Assembly: GCF_033097365.1 (NCBI RefSeq)
Contig: NZ_AP028461.1
Span: 2,356,001-2,420,000 of the forward strand
DNA length: 64,000 nucleotides
Direction of reading: 5' to 3'
Origin: Actinoplanes sichuanensis
GTDB taxonomy: Bacteria > Actinomycetota > Actinomycetes > Mycobacteriales > Micromonosporaceae
Below, one piece after another: positions 17,859 through 25,932 of this stretch. The position numbers were made by a program, and so were the translations under genes. Below the pieces are notes generated by a model. It was given only the letters and a program-made list of their open reading frames with translations, did not search any database and was not told the DNA's origin. The first letter of the stretch is position 1; the number at the start of each line of letters is the position of its first letter.

Positions 17859-19980
17859 TCCGGCGGGCCGCCTTGGCCTGGTACATCGAGCGGTCCGCGA
17901 CCTGCAGCAGTTGTTCCGCGGTCGAGGCGGGGCCGCACTCGGCGGTGCCGACGCTGACGCCGACGTGCACGGTGTGTTCGCCGAGCCGGTAGGGGTCGCC
18001 GACCGCCTGCGTGATCCGGTCGAGCAGGCGGTCCAGTTCCTCACCCGGCGCCACCTCGTCCAGCAGGATCAGGAACTCGTCGCCGCCGAACCGGCCGACC
18101 ACGTCCTCCCGGCGCAGACAGTGCCGCAGCCGTTCGGCGACGCAGACCAGCAGATGGTCGCCGACGTGGTGTCCGAGCGAGTCGTTGACCTGCTTGAATC
18201 CGTCGAGGTCGAGGAAGAGTACGACGGCCGGCCGGTTCTCGACCCGGCGCCGGGTGATCGCGGCGTCGAGCGACGCCGTGAACGAGGAACGGTTGGGCAG
18301 GCCGGTGAGCCGGTCCGACTTCGCCTCCCGCAACAGCTCCTGTTCCTGGGCGCGCAGATCCAGGGCGATGGTGAGCAGCGCTGCGCACTGGTTGACCATC
18401 TCCCGGCCGTCGTCGACCCGGTTCTCCACGGTGTCGACGAGGGCGAGCCAGCCGTGGTCACTGTCGCCGACCTTCGCCTGCACCACGAACACGGTCTCAC
18501 CGGGTTCGGCGGCGTCCAGCAGCTCGGCCGGCGGGAACGACGCGACGGGAGTCATCCCGGCCGGGATCGCCGGGCCGGGCCGCCGACGCCAGCCGGGCGT
18601 CCGGACCAGGGCGCCGTTCGGCCGGCGCAGGGCGATCGAACCGGCCATGGCCGGGGTCAGCCGTAGCCATGACGGATCCTGCGGTTCGACGTCGCGGCGG
18701 TGCAGCAGCGCCCGGTTGAGCGTGTAGTTGACGCTGATCAGCGAGCGCAGGTGCAGTTTGTCGCCGAGCTGGGCGCGCCGGCGGGCCCGGCCGAGCGACA
18801 ACATCACCGCCTGTACGCCCGACCCGACCCGGGTCGCGGCGGACGCGTCGTCAGCCGGTACCCCGGCCGCGTACTCCTGCACCGCGCGGCAGATCACCCG
18901 CAGCGCGTCCGGATCCGGGCTACCGGCCAGCAGCGGCTGCAGTTGGTCGATCGCTGATCCGATCCGGGAGGTGTCCCCGGCGGCCGCGGCCAGCAGGGCG
19001 TCCGCGGTGGCTCGCGCGGCCCACTCGGCCGGTCGGCCGGTCTGGTTGGCGCCGGCCGCCGGCAGCACCCCGGCCAGCCGTACGGCCAGGCGCTGGAGCT
19101 CGTCGTCGACGGCGACTTCGGGAAGCTGATCGGCGTACATCGTGCATCCGCAGGAGCTGCGCGGGACGAACCGGGTGGGCAGCAGGTGCGTGACCGGCGG
19201 CGTGTCGGTGCCGTCGATCTGCCGGATCAGCAGGTCGACCGCGCGCCGGCCCATCGCGTCCAGCGGCTGGCTGACGCTGGCCAGCTCGGCCGTCAGGCTC
19301 GCCTCGTCGATGTCGTCGAACCCGGTGACCAGGATGTCGCCGGGACAGTTCAGGCCGCCGGCCGCGATGACCTGCAGCGCGGCGATGGCGTTGCGGTCGG
19401 TCGCGGCGATCAGCGCGTCCGGCCGGCCGAGTCGCAGCAGGTCGTCGGTGTCCCAGGCGATGCCGCTCTCCACGTTGTTGCCGGCCGGCAGGAAGACACC
19501 CGGTTCCAGGCCGTGCTCGGCCAGCGCGTCGAGGTAGGCGTCGTAGCGCTCGCGGATGTCGGAGGCGGCGAGGTAGCCGGTGAAGGCGATCCGGCGGCAT
19601 CCGTGTTCCCGGACCAGGTGGGTGACCACGGCCCGGATGCCGGCGCCGTTGTCGGACAGCACGGCCGGCCGGTCGAGTCCGGCGACCGTGTGGCCGACCA
19701 GGATCACCGGCTTGCCGGCCTGCTCCAGGCGGGCCAGATAGTCGGGGTGGACGGCGTCGGCCAGGGCGATGAATCCACTCACGTGCTCCCAGGCGACCGC
19801 CGCGTCGAACTCCTGATCACCGCCGGTGACGGCCAGATCGGCTGCCGCGTCCAGCGTCTGGATCGCGACCAGCCGCCGCCCGTAGAGTTCGGCTCCCGCG
19901 GCGACGCCGGCGACCAGACTGCCGTAGTAGATTCCGCCGACGAACGGCGACAGCAGTCCCAGGGCCCCGGCATCACTCAT
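17839..19980 (-). CDS. LacI-type periplasmic-binding-like sensor fused to GGDEF diguanylate cyclase
   Basis: A 713-residue protein. Residues ~1-290 are a LacI/GalR effector-binding domain (GLLSPFVGGIYYGSLVAG, then the typical DILVTGFDDIDEASL and SQPLDAMGRRAVDLL). It lacks both the helix-turn-helix DNA-binding domain and any signal peptide, so it should sense a sugar-like ligand in the cytoplasm. A linker of ~230 mostly helical residues follows. The C-terminal GGDEF domain (RFGGDEFL, nt 18072-18086 region) has an intact catalytic signature and an RxxD inhibitory site (RRED five residues before GGDEF), so it is probably an active, product-inhibited diguanylate cyclase making c-di-GMP. The start is an ATG; no upstream extension restores an HTH. 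Confidence 0.88.
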   Translation of the reverse strand: MSDAGALGLLSPFVGGIYYGSLVAGVAAGAELYGRRLVAIQTLDAAADLAVTGGDQEFDAAVAWEHVSGFIALADAVHPDYLARLEQAGKPVILVGHTVAGLDRPAVLSDNGAGIRAVVTHLVREHGCRRIAFTGYLAASDIRERYDAYLDALAEHGLEPGVFLPAGNNVESGIAWDTDDLLRLGRPDALIAATDRNAIAALQVIAAGGLNCPGDILVTGFDDIDEASLTAELASVSQPLDAMGRRAVDLLIRQIDGTDTPPVTHLLPTRFVPRSSCGCTMYADQLPEVAVDDELQRLAVRLAGVLPAAGANQTGRPAEWAARATADALLAAAAGDTSRIGSAIDQLQPLLAGSPDPDALRVICRAVQEYAAGVPADDASAATRVGSGVQAVMLSLGRARRRAQLGDKLHLRSLISVNYTLNRALLHRRDVEPQDPSWLRLTPAMAGSIALRRPNGALVRTPGWRRRPGPAIPAGMTPVASFPPAELLDAAEPGETVFVVQAKVGDSDHGWLALVDTVENRVDDGREMVNQCAALLTIALDLRAQEQELLREAKSDRLTGLPNRSSFTASLDAAITRRRVENRPAVVLFLDLDGFKQVNDSLGHHVGDHLLVCVAERLRHCLRREDVVGRFGGDEFLILLDEVAPGEELDRLLDRITQAVGDPYRLGEHTVHVGVSVGTAECGPASTAEQLLQVADRSMYQAKAARRITVPAA

Positions 19981-20032
19981 GTCCGGCCATCGGCAGCCGG
20001 CGGGTCGGCTTGAGGGATCGGCCCGGTCGATG

Positions 20033-21106
20033 TCAGGCCGGGGCGGCCGCCAGCCGGGCGGCGATGGCGGTGACGGCGTCGCGCCCGGCGCGGTTGGCGC
20101 CGACCGTCGACTGCGAGGGTCCGAAACCGATCAGGTGTACGCGGGGCTCGGCGGCCACCTGTGTCCCGATCATCCGGATGCCGCCGTGCTCGTTGCGCAG
20201 CCCCAGCGGGTCGAGGTGGCCGAGGGCCGCTTTGAAGCCGGTGGCCCAGAGGATCGCGTCGACCGAGGTGAACGAGCCGTCCGCCTCGCGTACCCCGTAC
20301 GGCTCGATGGCGGTGAACATCGGCCGTCGTTCGAGCGCGCCGCGCGCCTTCGCGGCCAGCGCGTAGGGCGTCCAGGCCAGCCCGGTGTAGGAGACCACAC
20401 TGCCGGTGGGTCGGCCCGCCTCGACGTCCGCGACGACCTTGGCGATCGTCTCCCGCCCGGCCACCTCGGGCTCGAAACCGTCGGTCCGGAAGACCGGTTC
20501 CCGGCGGGTGTACCAGTGCACGGTCGCGACCCGGGAGATCTCCTCCAGTTGCTGCAACGCCGAGATCCCGCCGCCGACCACCGCGACCCGGCGGCCGGCG
20601 AACTGCTCGGCCGACACGTAGTCGCGCGTGTGCACCTGGATCCCGGCGAACGTCTCCTGGCCCGGATAGTGCGGCCGTACCGGGTTGTCCCAGGTCCCGG
20701 TGGCGTTGATGACCGCCCGGGTGGTCCAGGTCCCCCGATCGGTCTCGACCGACAGATCAAGACCCGCGCGGCGTACGGCCAGCGCACGCACCGGCCGCAG
20801 AATGGGTAAACCCGTCGCGCGCTCGAAGTCGGCGAAGTAGCGTGGCACCGCTGTCCGGCTCGGTTCGGCCGGGTCGAGCGGTGGTTTCGGGAAGCGGGGC
20901 AGGTCGAAGATCCCGTTGACGGTGGCCATTCGCAGCGACTCCCAGCGGTGGCTCCACGCGCCGCCGGGGCCCTGACCGGCGTCCAGGACGACGAAGCCAT
21001 GCGGGTCGTCCGGGTCGTCGAGCGCGCTGGTGAAACCACGTCTCTGCAGGTGATATCCCGCCGAGAGACCCGACTGTCCCGCCCCGATGACCACTACCGC
21101 CGCCAT
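20033..21106 (-). CDS. FAD-dependent flavin monooxygenase-like oxidoreductase (CzcO/ArsO type)
   Basis: A 357-residue class B flavoprotein monooxygenase-like protein. The N-terminal FAD Rossmann motif is VVVIGAGQSGLSAG, with a second nucleotide-binding motif VAVVGGGISALQ in the middle for NADPH. ATGTWDNP precedes it, and LWATGFKAAL near the C-terminus is the typical FMO ATG motif. It probably oxidises a small molecule or acts as an NADPH-flavin oxidoreductase; the substrate is unknown. It is divergent from the MFS gene and shares an intergenic region of about 150 bp containing the TetR-type operator, so it could belong to the same regulon. Confidence 0.85.
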   Translation of the reverse strand: MAAVVVIGAGQSGLSAGYHLQRRGFTSALDDPDDPHGFVVLDAGQGPGGAWSHRWESLRMATVNGIFDLPRFPKPPLDPAEPSRTAVPRYFADFERATGLPILRPVRALAVRRAGLDLSVETDRGTWTTRAVINATGTWDNPVRPHYPGQETFAGIQVHTRDYVSAEQFAGRRVAVVGGGISALQQLEEISRVATVHWYTRREPVFRTDGFEPEVAGRETIAKVVADVEAGRPTGSVVSYTGLAWTPYALAAKARGALERRPMFTAIEPYGVREADGSFTSVDAILWATGFKAALGHLDPLGLRNEHGGIRMIGTQVAAEPRVHLIGFGPSQSTVGANRAGRDAVTAIAARLAAAPA

Positions 21107-21213
21107 GACCTGCTCGACGTTGCGGCCGGTGGCGGGTATTCCCGGACGTGACCGGAGACACTTTCGATACGAGGGCGTTCCGTTATTGCCGGACGAGGGT
21201 TAGGTTCCTTTGT

Positions 21214-21234
21214 GAAACGGAACGGTTCCGTTTC
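21214..21234. promoter_or_regulatory. TetR-type operator (perfect palindrome) upstream of MFS exporter
   Basis: GAAACGGAAC and its exact inverse complement GTTCCGTTTC flank a single G. The site lies 25 bases before the MFS ATG and right after the likely promoter. The TetR gene encoded directly downstream of the exporter is the obvious ligand-responsive repressor. A 10-bp perfect arm in a GC-rich genome, partly AT-rich, is unlikely by chance. Confidence 0.75.
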
Positions 21235-21259
21235 GAAAAGGTTTCGGGGGCACCCGCAC

Positions 21260-22834
21260 ATGGATACCCAAGTTCAACCCCAGACCGGGCATCCCCGGCG
21301 CTGGGCCATCCTCGGCGTGCTCGTCATCAGTCTGCTGGTGGTCGTGCTCGACAACACGGTCCTCAACGTGGCGATGCGCACGATCGCCGACCCGGTCCGG
21401 GGACTCGGTGCCACCCAGAGTGAACTCGAGTGGGCGATCAACTCGTACACCCTGGTCTTCGCCGGTCTGCTCTTCACCGCCGGCATCCTGGCCGACCGCC
21501 TCGGCCGCCGCCTCAGTCTGACCGTCGGTCTGATCGTCTTCGGAATCGCCTCGCTGATCTCCGCCTACGCATCGTCACCGGACCAGCTGATCGCGGCCCG
21601 CGCCCTGATGGGTCTCGGTGCCGCCGCCGTCATGCCGGCCACCCTCTCGATCATCGCCAACGTCTTCGACCCGCGCGAACGCCCGCGTGCCATCGGCGTC
21701 TGGGCCGGCGCGGTCGGCCTGGCCGTCGCGGTCGGACCGGTGCTCGGCGGCGTGCTGCTGGAGCACTTCTGGTGGGGTTCGGTCTTCCTGATCAACGTAC
21801 CCATCGTGATCATCGGCGTCGCCCTGGTGGCCATCCTCGTGCCGGAGTCGCGGGACCCGCGCCCGGGCCGCATCGACGCGCTCGGCGTGCTGCTCTCGAT
21901 CGTCGGCCTGACCCTGATCACCTACGGCGTGATCAAGGGCGGCGAGGACGGCTTCGGCGCCACCGAGGCCTGGTCCACCCTCACCGTCGGTGTGCTCGTC
22001 ATGATCGGTTTCGTGCTCTACGAGCGCCGGATCACGTTCCCGTCACTGGACGTCCGGCTCTTCAAGAACCGCCAGTTCTCCGCCTCCACCGGCATCATCG
22101 GCCTGGTCTTCTTCGCGGCCATGGGCTCGATGTTCTTCGGCGCCTTCTACCTGCAGATGGTCCGCGGATACGGTCCGCTCGCCTCGGGCGCGCTGTTCGT
22201 CCCGTTCGCGCTCGGCCAGATCATCTTCGCCCCGGCCAGCTCCTCGATGGTCAAGCGGTTCGGCCCGAAGGCGGTCAGCACCGTCGGCCTGCTGCTCGTC
22301 TCGGCCGCCCTCGCGCTCTGGCTGTTCATCGACGTGGACACCCCGATCGCGCTGGTCGCGCTGGCGTTCTTCGTCCAGGGCGTGGGCATGGCCAACGTGA
22401 TGCCGCCGGCCACCGAGGCGATCATGGCCAGCCTGCCCCGGGAGAAGGCCGGCGTCGGCTCGGCCGTCAGCAACACCATCCGCCAGCTGGGCGGTGCACT
22501 CGGTGTCGCGGTCCTCGGCGCGGTCGTCTCGTCGGTCTACCGCAGTCACCTGACCGCGCCGGCCGGCCTTCCGGACGCCGCCGCCGAGACGGCCCGCGAA
22601 TCCATCGCCGGCGCCTACGCGGTCGCCGGCCAGGCCGGTCCGGCCGCGCCCGCCCTGCTCGACGGCGCGAATGCGGCGTTCGTCACGGCGATGCACTACG
22701 CCTCGGTCGGCTCCACGGTGTTCGCCCTGCTCGGAGCCCTGGTGGCGGTGCTCTGGCTGCCCGGTCGGCGGCCGTCCGCCGCTCCGGCGCCGGTCGCCGC
22801 GCAGGAACCGGGCCGGGAACTGGCCGACGCGTAA
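21260..22834 (+). CDS. MFS drug exporter, DHA2 / EmrB-QacA type (14 TM)
   Basis: A 524-residue proton-driven multidrug efflux pump. The first helix contains VVVLDNTVLNVA, the DHA2 signature (motif D1). Motif A appears as GILADRLGRRLSL and motif C as GAVGLAVAVGPVLGG. About 14 hydrophobic segments are spread to the C-terminus, which ends in a short Pro/Ala tail. Starting at ATG 21260 leaves the palindromic operator outside the gene; an upstream GTG would lie inside the operator. It is followed 14 bp later by the TetR gene, giving a self-regulated export cassette. Substrates are probably hydrophobic toxic compounds. Confidence 0.92.
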   Translation: MDTQVQPQTGHPRRWAILGVLVISLLVVVLDNTVLNVAMRTIADPVRGLGATQSELEWAINSYTLVFAGLLFTAGILADRLGRRLSLTVGLIVFGIASLISAYASSPDQLIAARALMGLGAAAVMPATLSIIANVFDPRERPRAIGVWAGAVGLAVAVGPVLGGVLLEHFWWGSVFLINVPIVIIGVALVAILVPESRDPRPGRIDALGVLLSIVGLTLITYGVIKGGEDGFGATEAWSTLTVGVLVMIGFVLYERRITFPSLDVRLFKNRQFSASTGIIGLVFFAAMGSMFFGAFYLQMVRGYGPLASGALFVPFALGQIIFAPASSSMVKRFGPKAVSTVGLLLVSAALALWLFIDVDTPIALVALAFFVQGVGMANVMPPATEAIMASLPREKAGVGSAVSNTIRQLGGALGVAVLGAVVSSVYRSHLTAPAGLPDAAAETARESIAGAYAVAGQAGPAAPALLDGANAAFVTAMHYASVGSTVFALLGALVAVLWLPGRRPSAAPAPVAAQEPGRELADA

Positions 22835-22848
22835 ACGCACCGGTAACA

Positions 22849-23463
22849 ATGAACCACATGAGCAGCAGCACGGCGGCCGGCCAGGAGCGTAAGGCTCCTG
22901 GCCGGCCGCGCAACGCCCAGGCCGACGAGACCATCCTCGACGCGGTGCTGGGGTTGCTGAGCGACGGGCAGAGCGCGGCGGCGATCTCGATCGAGGCGGT
23001 GGCCGCGAAGGCGGGCGTCGGCAAGGCGACGATCTACCGTCGCTGGCCCAACAAGGACGCCCTGCTGATCGACGCGGTCCGGTCGATGAAGGGTCCACTG
23101 CCCGAGCCGGCCGGCGTCTCGGTCCGCGACGATCTGATCGCCCTGATCAAGGCGAACCGGACCCCGCGCGCCCAGCGCTACAGCAAGGTCACCGCCTGCC
23201 TGCTCCCCGACCTGCACCGCGACACCGAGCTGGCCCGGATGTACCACGCCTTCGTCGAGCCCCGCCGCGAGGTGACCCGGCAGGTGCTGCGGCGCGGCAT
23301 CGAGACCGGCGAGCTGCGCGCCGACCTGGATGTCGAGCTCACCCAGCTGATGCTCTCCGCACCGGGCATGATGCAGTCGATGCTGCGGCTGACCTCGGTC
23401 CCGGAGGACCAGTTCGCCGAGAAACTGGTCGACGCGGTCCTGCGCGGTGCCGCCGCGCGTTAG
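22849..23463 (+). CDS. TetR/AcrR-family repressor of the MFS exporter
   Basis: A protein of about 204 residues. The N-terminal HTH reads ISIEAVAAKAGVGKATIYRRWPNKDALLIDAV, a canonical TetR DNA-binding domain with the YRRWPNK recognition helix. The C-terminal ligand domain is TetR_C_16/TetR_C_11-like (VTACLLPDLHRDTELA ... FVEPRREVTRQVL). It lies 14 bp behind the exporter in the same operon and most likely binds the palindrome at 21214-21234. ATG codons at 22849 and 22858 are both possible; neither has a strong ribosome site. Confidence 0.9.
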   Translation: MNHMSSSTAAGQERKAPGRPRNAQADETILDAVLGLLSDGQSAAAISIEAVAAKAGVGKATIYRRWPNKDALLIDAVRSMKGPLPEPAGVSVRDDLIALIKANRTPRAQRYSKVTACLLPDLHRDTELARMYHAFVEPRREVTRQVLRRGIETGELRADLDVELTQLMLSAPGMMQSMLRLTSVPEDQFAEKLVDAVLRGAAAR

Positions 23464-23480
23464 CCGGCGATCCCCGCGTC

Positions 23481-23527
23481 GATCTGGTGAGGTCGCGGCC
23501 GCCCGCGCGGCGCGACCTCACCAGATC
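23481..23527. terminator. Bidirectional hairpin terminator
   Basis: GATCTGGTGAGGTCGCG (23481-23497) pairs perfectly over 17 bp with 23511-23527 around a 13-base GC loop. It lies between the convergent TetR and lipoprotein genes. There is no T-run, as is usual for actinobacterial terminators. Confidence 0.85.
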
Positions 23528-23546
23528 AGTGAAACTCGGAGACTCG

Positions 23547-23999
23547 TCAGCTGCAGCGCTTCTGGACCGGGCCGAGCCACTCGGTCAGGGTCGGGCCGAT
23601 CGCCTTCGAGACGTCCTCGGTCGACTTGATCGTCGCGAAGAACTTCGCGTCCGTCGACTTGTCGTGCATCTGCTTGGCGGCCTGTTTGCCGGCCGCCTCC
23701 AACTCGGTGTCGGCGCTGCCCTTGGTGGCGTCCTGCACGGCGGTGGCGAACGCGGCGAGAGACTGCTGCGCCTGCGCGATCGTCTTGGGGTCGGCGGCCA
23801 GGAGGGTCAGCGCCTGGGCGTACGGCCCCATGTTCTTGTCGTAGACCTTGGCCAACGCCTCGCAGGCCGGTCCCGCGGGCGGGGTGGTGGGTGCGGCGCC
23901 GCCCGTGGTGTTCGCGCCGGGGCTGCCCGGAGCGGTGCCACAGGCCGAGGCGGCGAGCAGGGCCCCACCGGTGAGCAGGGCATAGAAGGCACGGCGCAT
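23547..23999 (-). CDS. Secreted lipoprotein of unknown function
   Basis: A 150-residue lipoprotein. The signal peptide MRRAFYALLTGGALLAASAC ends in a lipobox (LAASAC), so the Cys is lipidated. A Gly/Thr/Pro-rich spacer follows, then an all-helical domain of about 100 residues with a pair of conserved-looking Cys (ACEALAK near its start, QKRCS at the C-terminus) that could form a disulfide. I do not recognise the helical domain. A CebR-type operator lies about 34 bp upstream, so expression may respond to cello-oligosaccharides or a related sugar. The start at 23999 is set by the signal peptide; a longer reading crosses the operator. Confidence 0.82.
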   Translation of the reverse strand: MRRAFYALLTGGALLAASACGTAPGSPGANTTGGAAPTTPPAGPACEALAKVYDKNMGPYAQALTLLAADPKTIAQAQQSLAAFATAVQDATKGSADTELEAAGKQAAKQMHDKSTDAKFFATIKSTEDVSKAIGPTLTEWLGPVQKRCS

Positions 24000-24032
24000 G
24001 AAAGCACCCCCGGGACGTAGGAGCAGTGGGCA

Positions 24033-24048
24033 ATGGGAGCGCTCCCAT
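24033..24048. promoter_or_regulatory. CebR/LacI-family operator
   Basis: ATGGGAGCGCTCCCAT is a perfect 16-bp palindrome. Its core TGGGAGCGCTCCCA is identical to the known actinobacterial CebR consensus for cellobiose-responsive repression. It lies 34 bp upstream of the lipoprotein start on the minus strand. Confidence 0.85.
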
Positions 24049-24147
24049 CGACCGTGCACAATACGTCGCCGGACTGACTTCTGTCGATAGCCGGTCGGCC
24101 GCTGCTTCGCCCACCTATGGATGATCATGAAGCGGTAGGGTGCGGCG

Positions 24148-24705
24148 ATGGATCTGCCCCCGGAAACCCGCGAGCGCCTGCACGGGCTCTACCGAAGTCG
24201 TGTCGACTCGTACCCGGGCGTCGATGCGGCCTACGGACAGCGGTGGCGTGCCTGGTGCCGGAAGCTGCTGACATTCGGTGGTGCGCTCGTCGTCCCTCCG
24301 GGCTCTCCGGAATCCGACCTCGATGCGCTACTCGCCGACGGTTCCGCAGTCGACGCCCGCGTCGAGTTCGTGGCCGGCGAACCGGGGGAGTGCCATCACA
24401 ATGTCGCGGCCCTCTGGATCGACGGGGCGATCGCGTCGATCGGAACCGGCTACGCGCTTTCCGGCGACGGGCTCTGGCGACAGCATTCGTGGGGCCTGAC
24501 CCGGGACGGAGTCCTGGTGGAGACCACTGACGACAGGGTCGGCTACGTGGGGATCACGCTGCCCGCCCGGGCGAGGACCATGCAGTTCGCCGGCAGCAAT
24601 GCCCAGGAGCACCTCAAGACGGCACTGCGGCGGCGTGATGACCGCTCGGCCGAGTTGGTCCTCATGATCCGTGAGTTGGCCGGGGCACGGGCCCGTCCTG
24701 CCTGA
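24148..24705 (+). CDS. Hypothetical protein
   Basis: A 185-residue cytoplasmic protein beginning at an ATG. No domain is recognised with certainty. The C-terminal half (CHHNVAALWIDGAIASIGTGYALSGDGLWRQHSWGL ... VETTDDRVGYVG, shown in pieces) has the pattern of small beta-rich proteins found beside unknown actinobacterial genes. No membrane segment or signal is present. The next gene starts 19 bases after its stop, so they may be co-transcribed. Confidence 0.6.
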   Translation: MDLPPETRERLHGLYRSRVDSYPGVDAAYGQRWRAWCRKLLTFGGALVVPPGSPESDLDALLADGSAVDARVEFVAGEPGECHHNVAALWIDGAIASIGTGYALSGDGLWRQHSWGLTRDGVLVETTDDRVGYVGITLPARARTMQFAGSNAQEHLKTALRRRDDRSAELVLMIRELAGARARPA

Positions 24706-24724
24706 GATCTCGTACGGTGGCGTC

Positions 24725-25177
24725 GTGACGGTGGAGCAGACGGGTGGCGGCATGGCTGACGATCGGGCCGCGATCGCGGGGATCGTGCGGACGTTCTTCG
24801 CCGCGTTCACCTCCGGTGCGGACTGTGCCGCCCGGCTCGACGCCCTGCGGCAGGTCTTTCTGCCGGAGGCGGTGATCATCCGGACCTGTGGCGGTGAGCC
24901 CGTCGTCTACGGTGTGGACGGCTTCATCGCGCCACGGCGGAAACTACTCACCGACGGCACGCTGACCGATTTCCGGGAGTGGGAGGTGTCCGGGCGTACC
25001 GAGATCTTCGGTGACATCGCCCAGCATTTCTGCGAATACGCCAAAGCCGGCGTGCAGAACGGTGTCGGCTTCACCGGCCGCGGGATGAAGACGCTGCAGT
25101 TCGTCCGGACCTCCGCCGGGTGGCGGATCAGCGCCGCGGCCTGGGACGACGAAAGGGAGGGCCTGGCGATCGGCTGA
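24725..25177 (+). CDS. NTF2/SnoaL-fold protein (DUF4440-like)
   Basis: About 150 residues of a cystatin-like alpha+beta barrel: an N-terminal helix AAIAGIVRTFFAAF, LRQVFLPEAVIIRTCG, the central VYGVDGFIAPR, and a C-terminal strand pair KTLQFVRTSAGWRISAAAWDDE. This is the standard layout of nuclear transport factor 2-like proteins, which include small ketosteroid-isomerase-type enzymes and ligand-binding proteins. The substrate is unknown. GTG 24725 or ATG 24752 may be the start. It sits between an unknown gene and an ATPase gene on the same strand. Confidence 0.75.
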   Translation: MTVEQTGGGMADDRAAIAGIVRTFFAAFTSGADCAARLDALRQVFLPEAVIIRTCGGEPVVYGVDGFIAPRRKLLTDGTLTDFREWEVSGRTEIFGDIAQHFCEYAKAGVQNGVGFTGRGMKTLQFVRTSAGWRISAAAWDDEREGLAIG

Positions 25178-25206
25178 GACCGCGCCTCACATGCGAGGCT
25201 CTCCGG

Positions 25207-25932
25207 GTGTTCCTCAAGGCGATCATGCTGAACCGCACCCCGGCCGGTCCCTACCCGTTCGACCTGCCGGCGGTTCGTGCGCTGCGGGAGAGCGGCGAGC
25301 TGCGCCTGACCACCCCGGTCACCTTCCTGGCCGGCGACAACGGGACGGGTAAGTCGACCCTGGTGGAGGCCATCGCGGTGGCGGCGGGCTTCAACCCCGA
25401 GGGTGGCAGCACCTCGTTCAACTTCGCGACCCGGGCCAGCGAGTCCAGCCTGGGGGACCACCTGGTGCTCTCGCGGGTGCCCGGCCGGCGCCCGCGGACC
25501 GGCTACTTCCTGCGCGCCGAGACGTTCTACAACGTCGCCACGGAGATCGACAACCTCGGTGTGACCGACGGGTACGGCGGGACCTCGCTGCACGAGCGAT
25601 CGCACGGGGAGTCCTTCCTGGATCTGGCCACCCACCGGTTCGGGCCCAGCGGGCTCTACCTGCTCGACGAGCCGGAGGCCGCGCTGTCGGTGCAGGGGTG
25701 CCTGGCCCTGCTGATGCGGATCAATGAGCTGGTGGCACTGGGCAGCCAGTTCATCATCGCCACGCATTCACCGATCCTGCTGGCCTCGCCGGACGCCACC
25801 ATCTTCGAGATCGGGGCGGGCGGCGACATCTCCCGGATCGACTACGACCAGGCCGACGCGGTGGTACTGACGCGGGCGTTCCTGGCGAGCCCGGCACGCT
25901 TCCTGGGCCGCATTCTCAACGACCCGGACTGA
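25207..25932 (+). CDS. AAA/ABC-type ATPase (AAA_21 family)
   Basis: A soluble P-loop ATPase of about 241 residues. It has Walker A FLAGDNGTGKSTLVEAI, an ABC-like signature HERSHGESFL, Walker B GLYLLDEPEAALS, and the switch histidine IIATHSP. It has no transmembrane partner gene and the long N-terminus before Walker A (YPFDLPAVRAL) is the usual start of small SMC/RecF-like AAA_21 proteins of unknown role. The GTG at 25207 (or ATG at 25225) avoids the overlap with the previous gene that a longer frame would give. The 3' end overlaps the opposite gene by 17 bp. Confidence 0.85.
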   Translation: MFLKAIMLNRTPAGPYPFDLPAVRALRESGELRLTTPVTFLAGDNGTGKSTLVEAIAVAAGFNPEGGSTSFNFATRASESSLGDHLVLSRVPGRRPRTGYFLRAETFYNVATEIDNLGVTDGYGGTSLHERSHGESFLDLATHRFGPSGLYLLDEPEAALSVQGCLALLMRINELVALGSQFIIATHSPILLASPDATIFEIGAGGDISRIDYDQADAVVLTRAFLASPARFLGRILNDPD

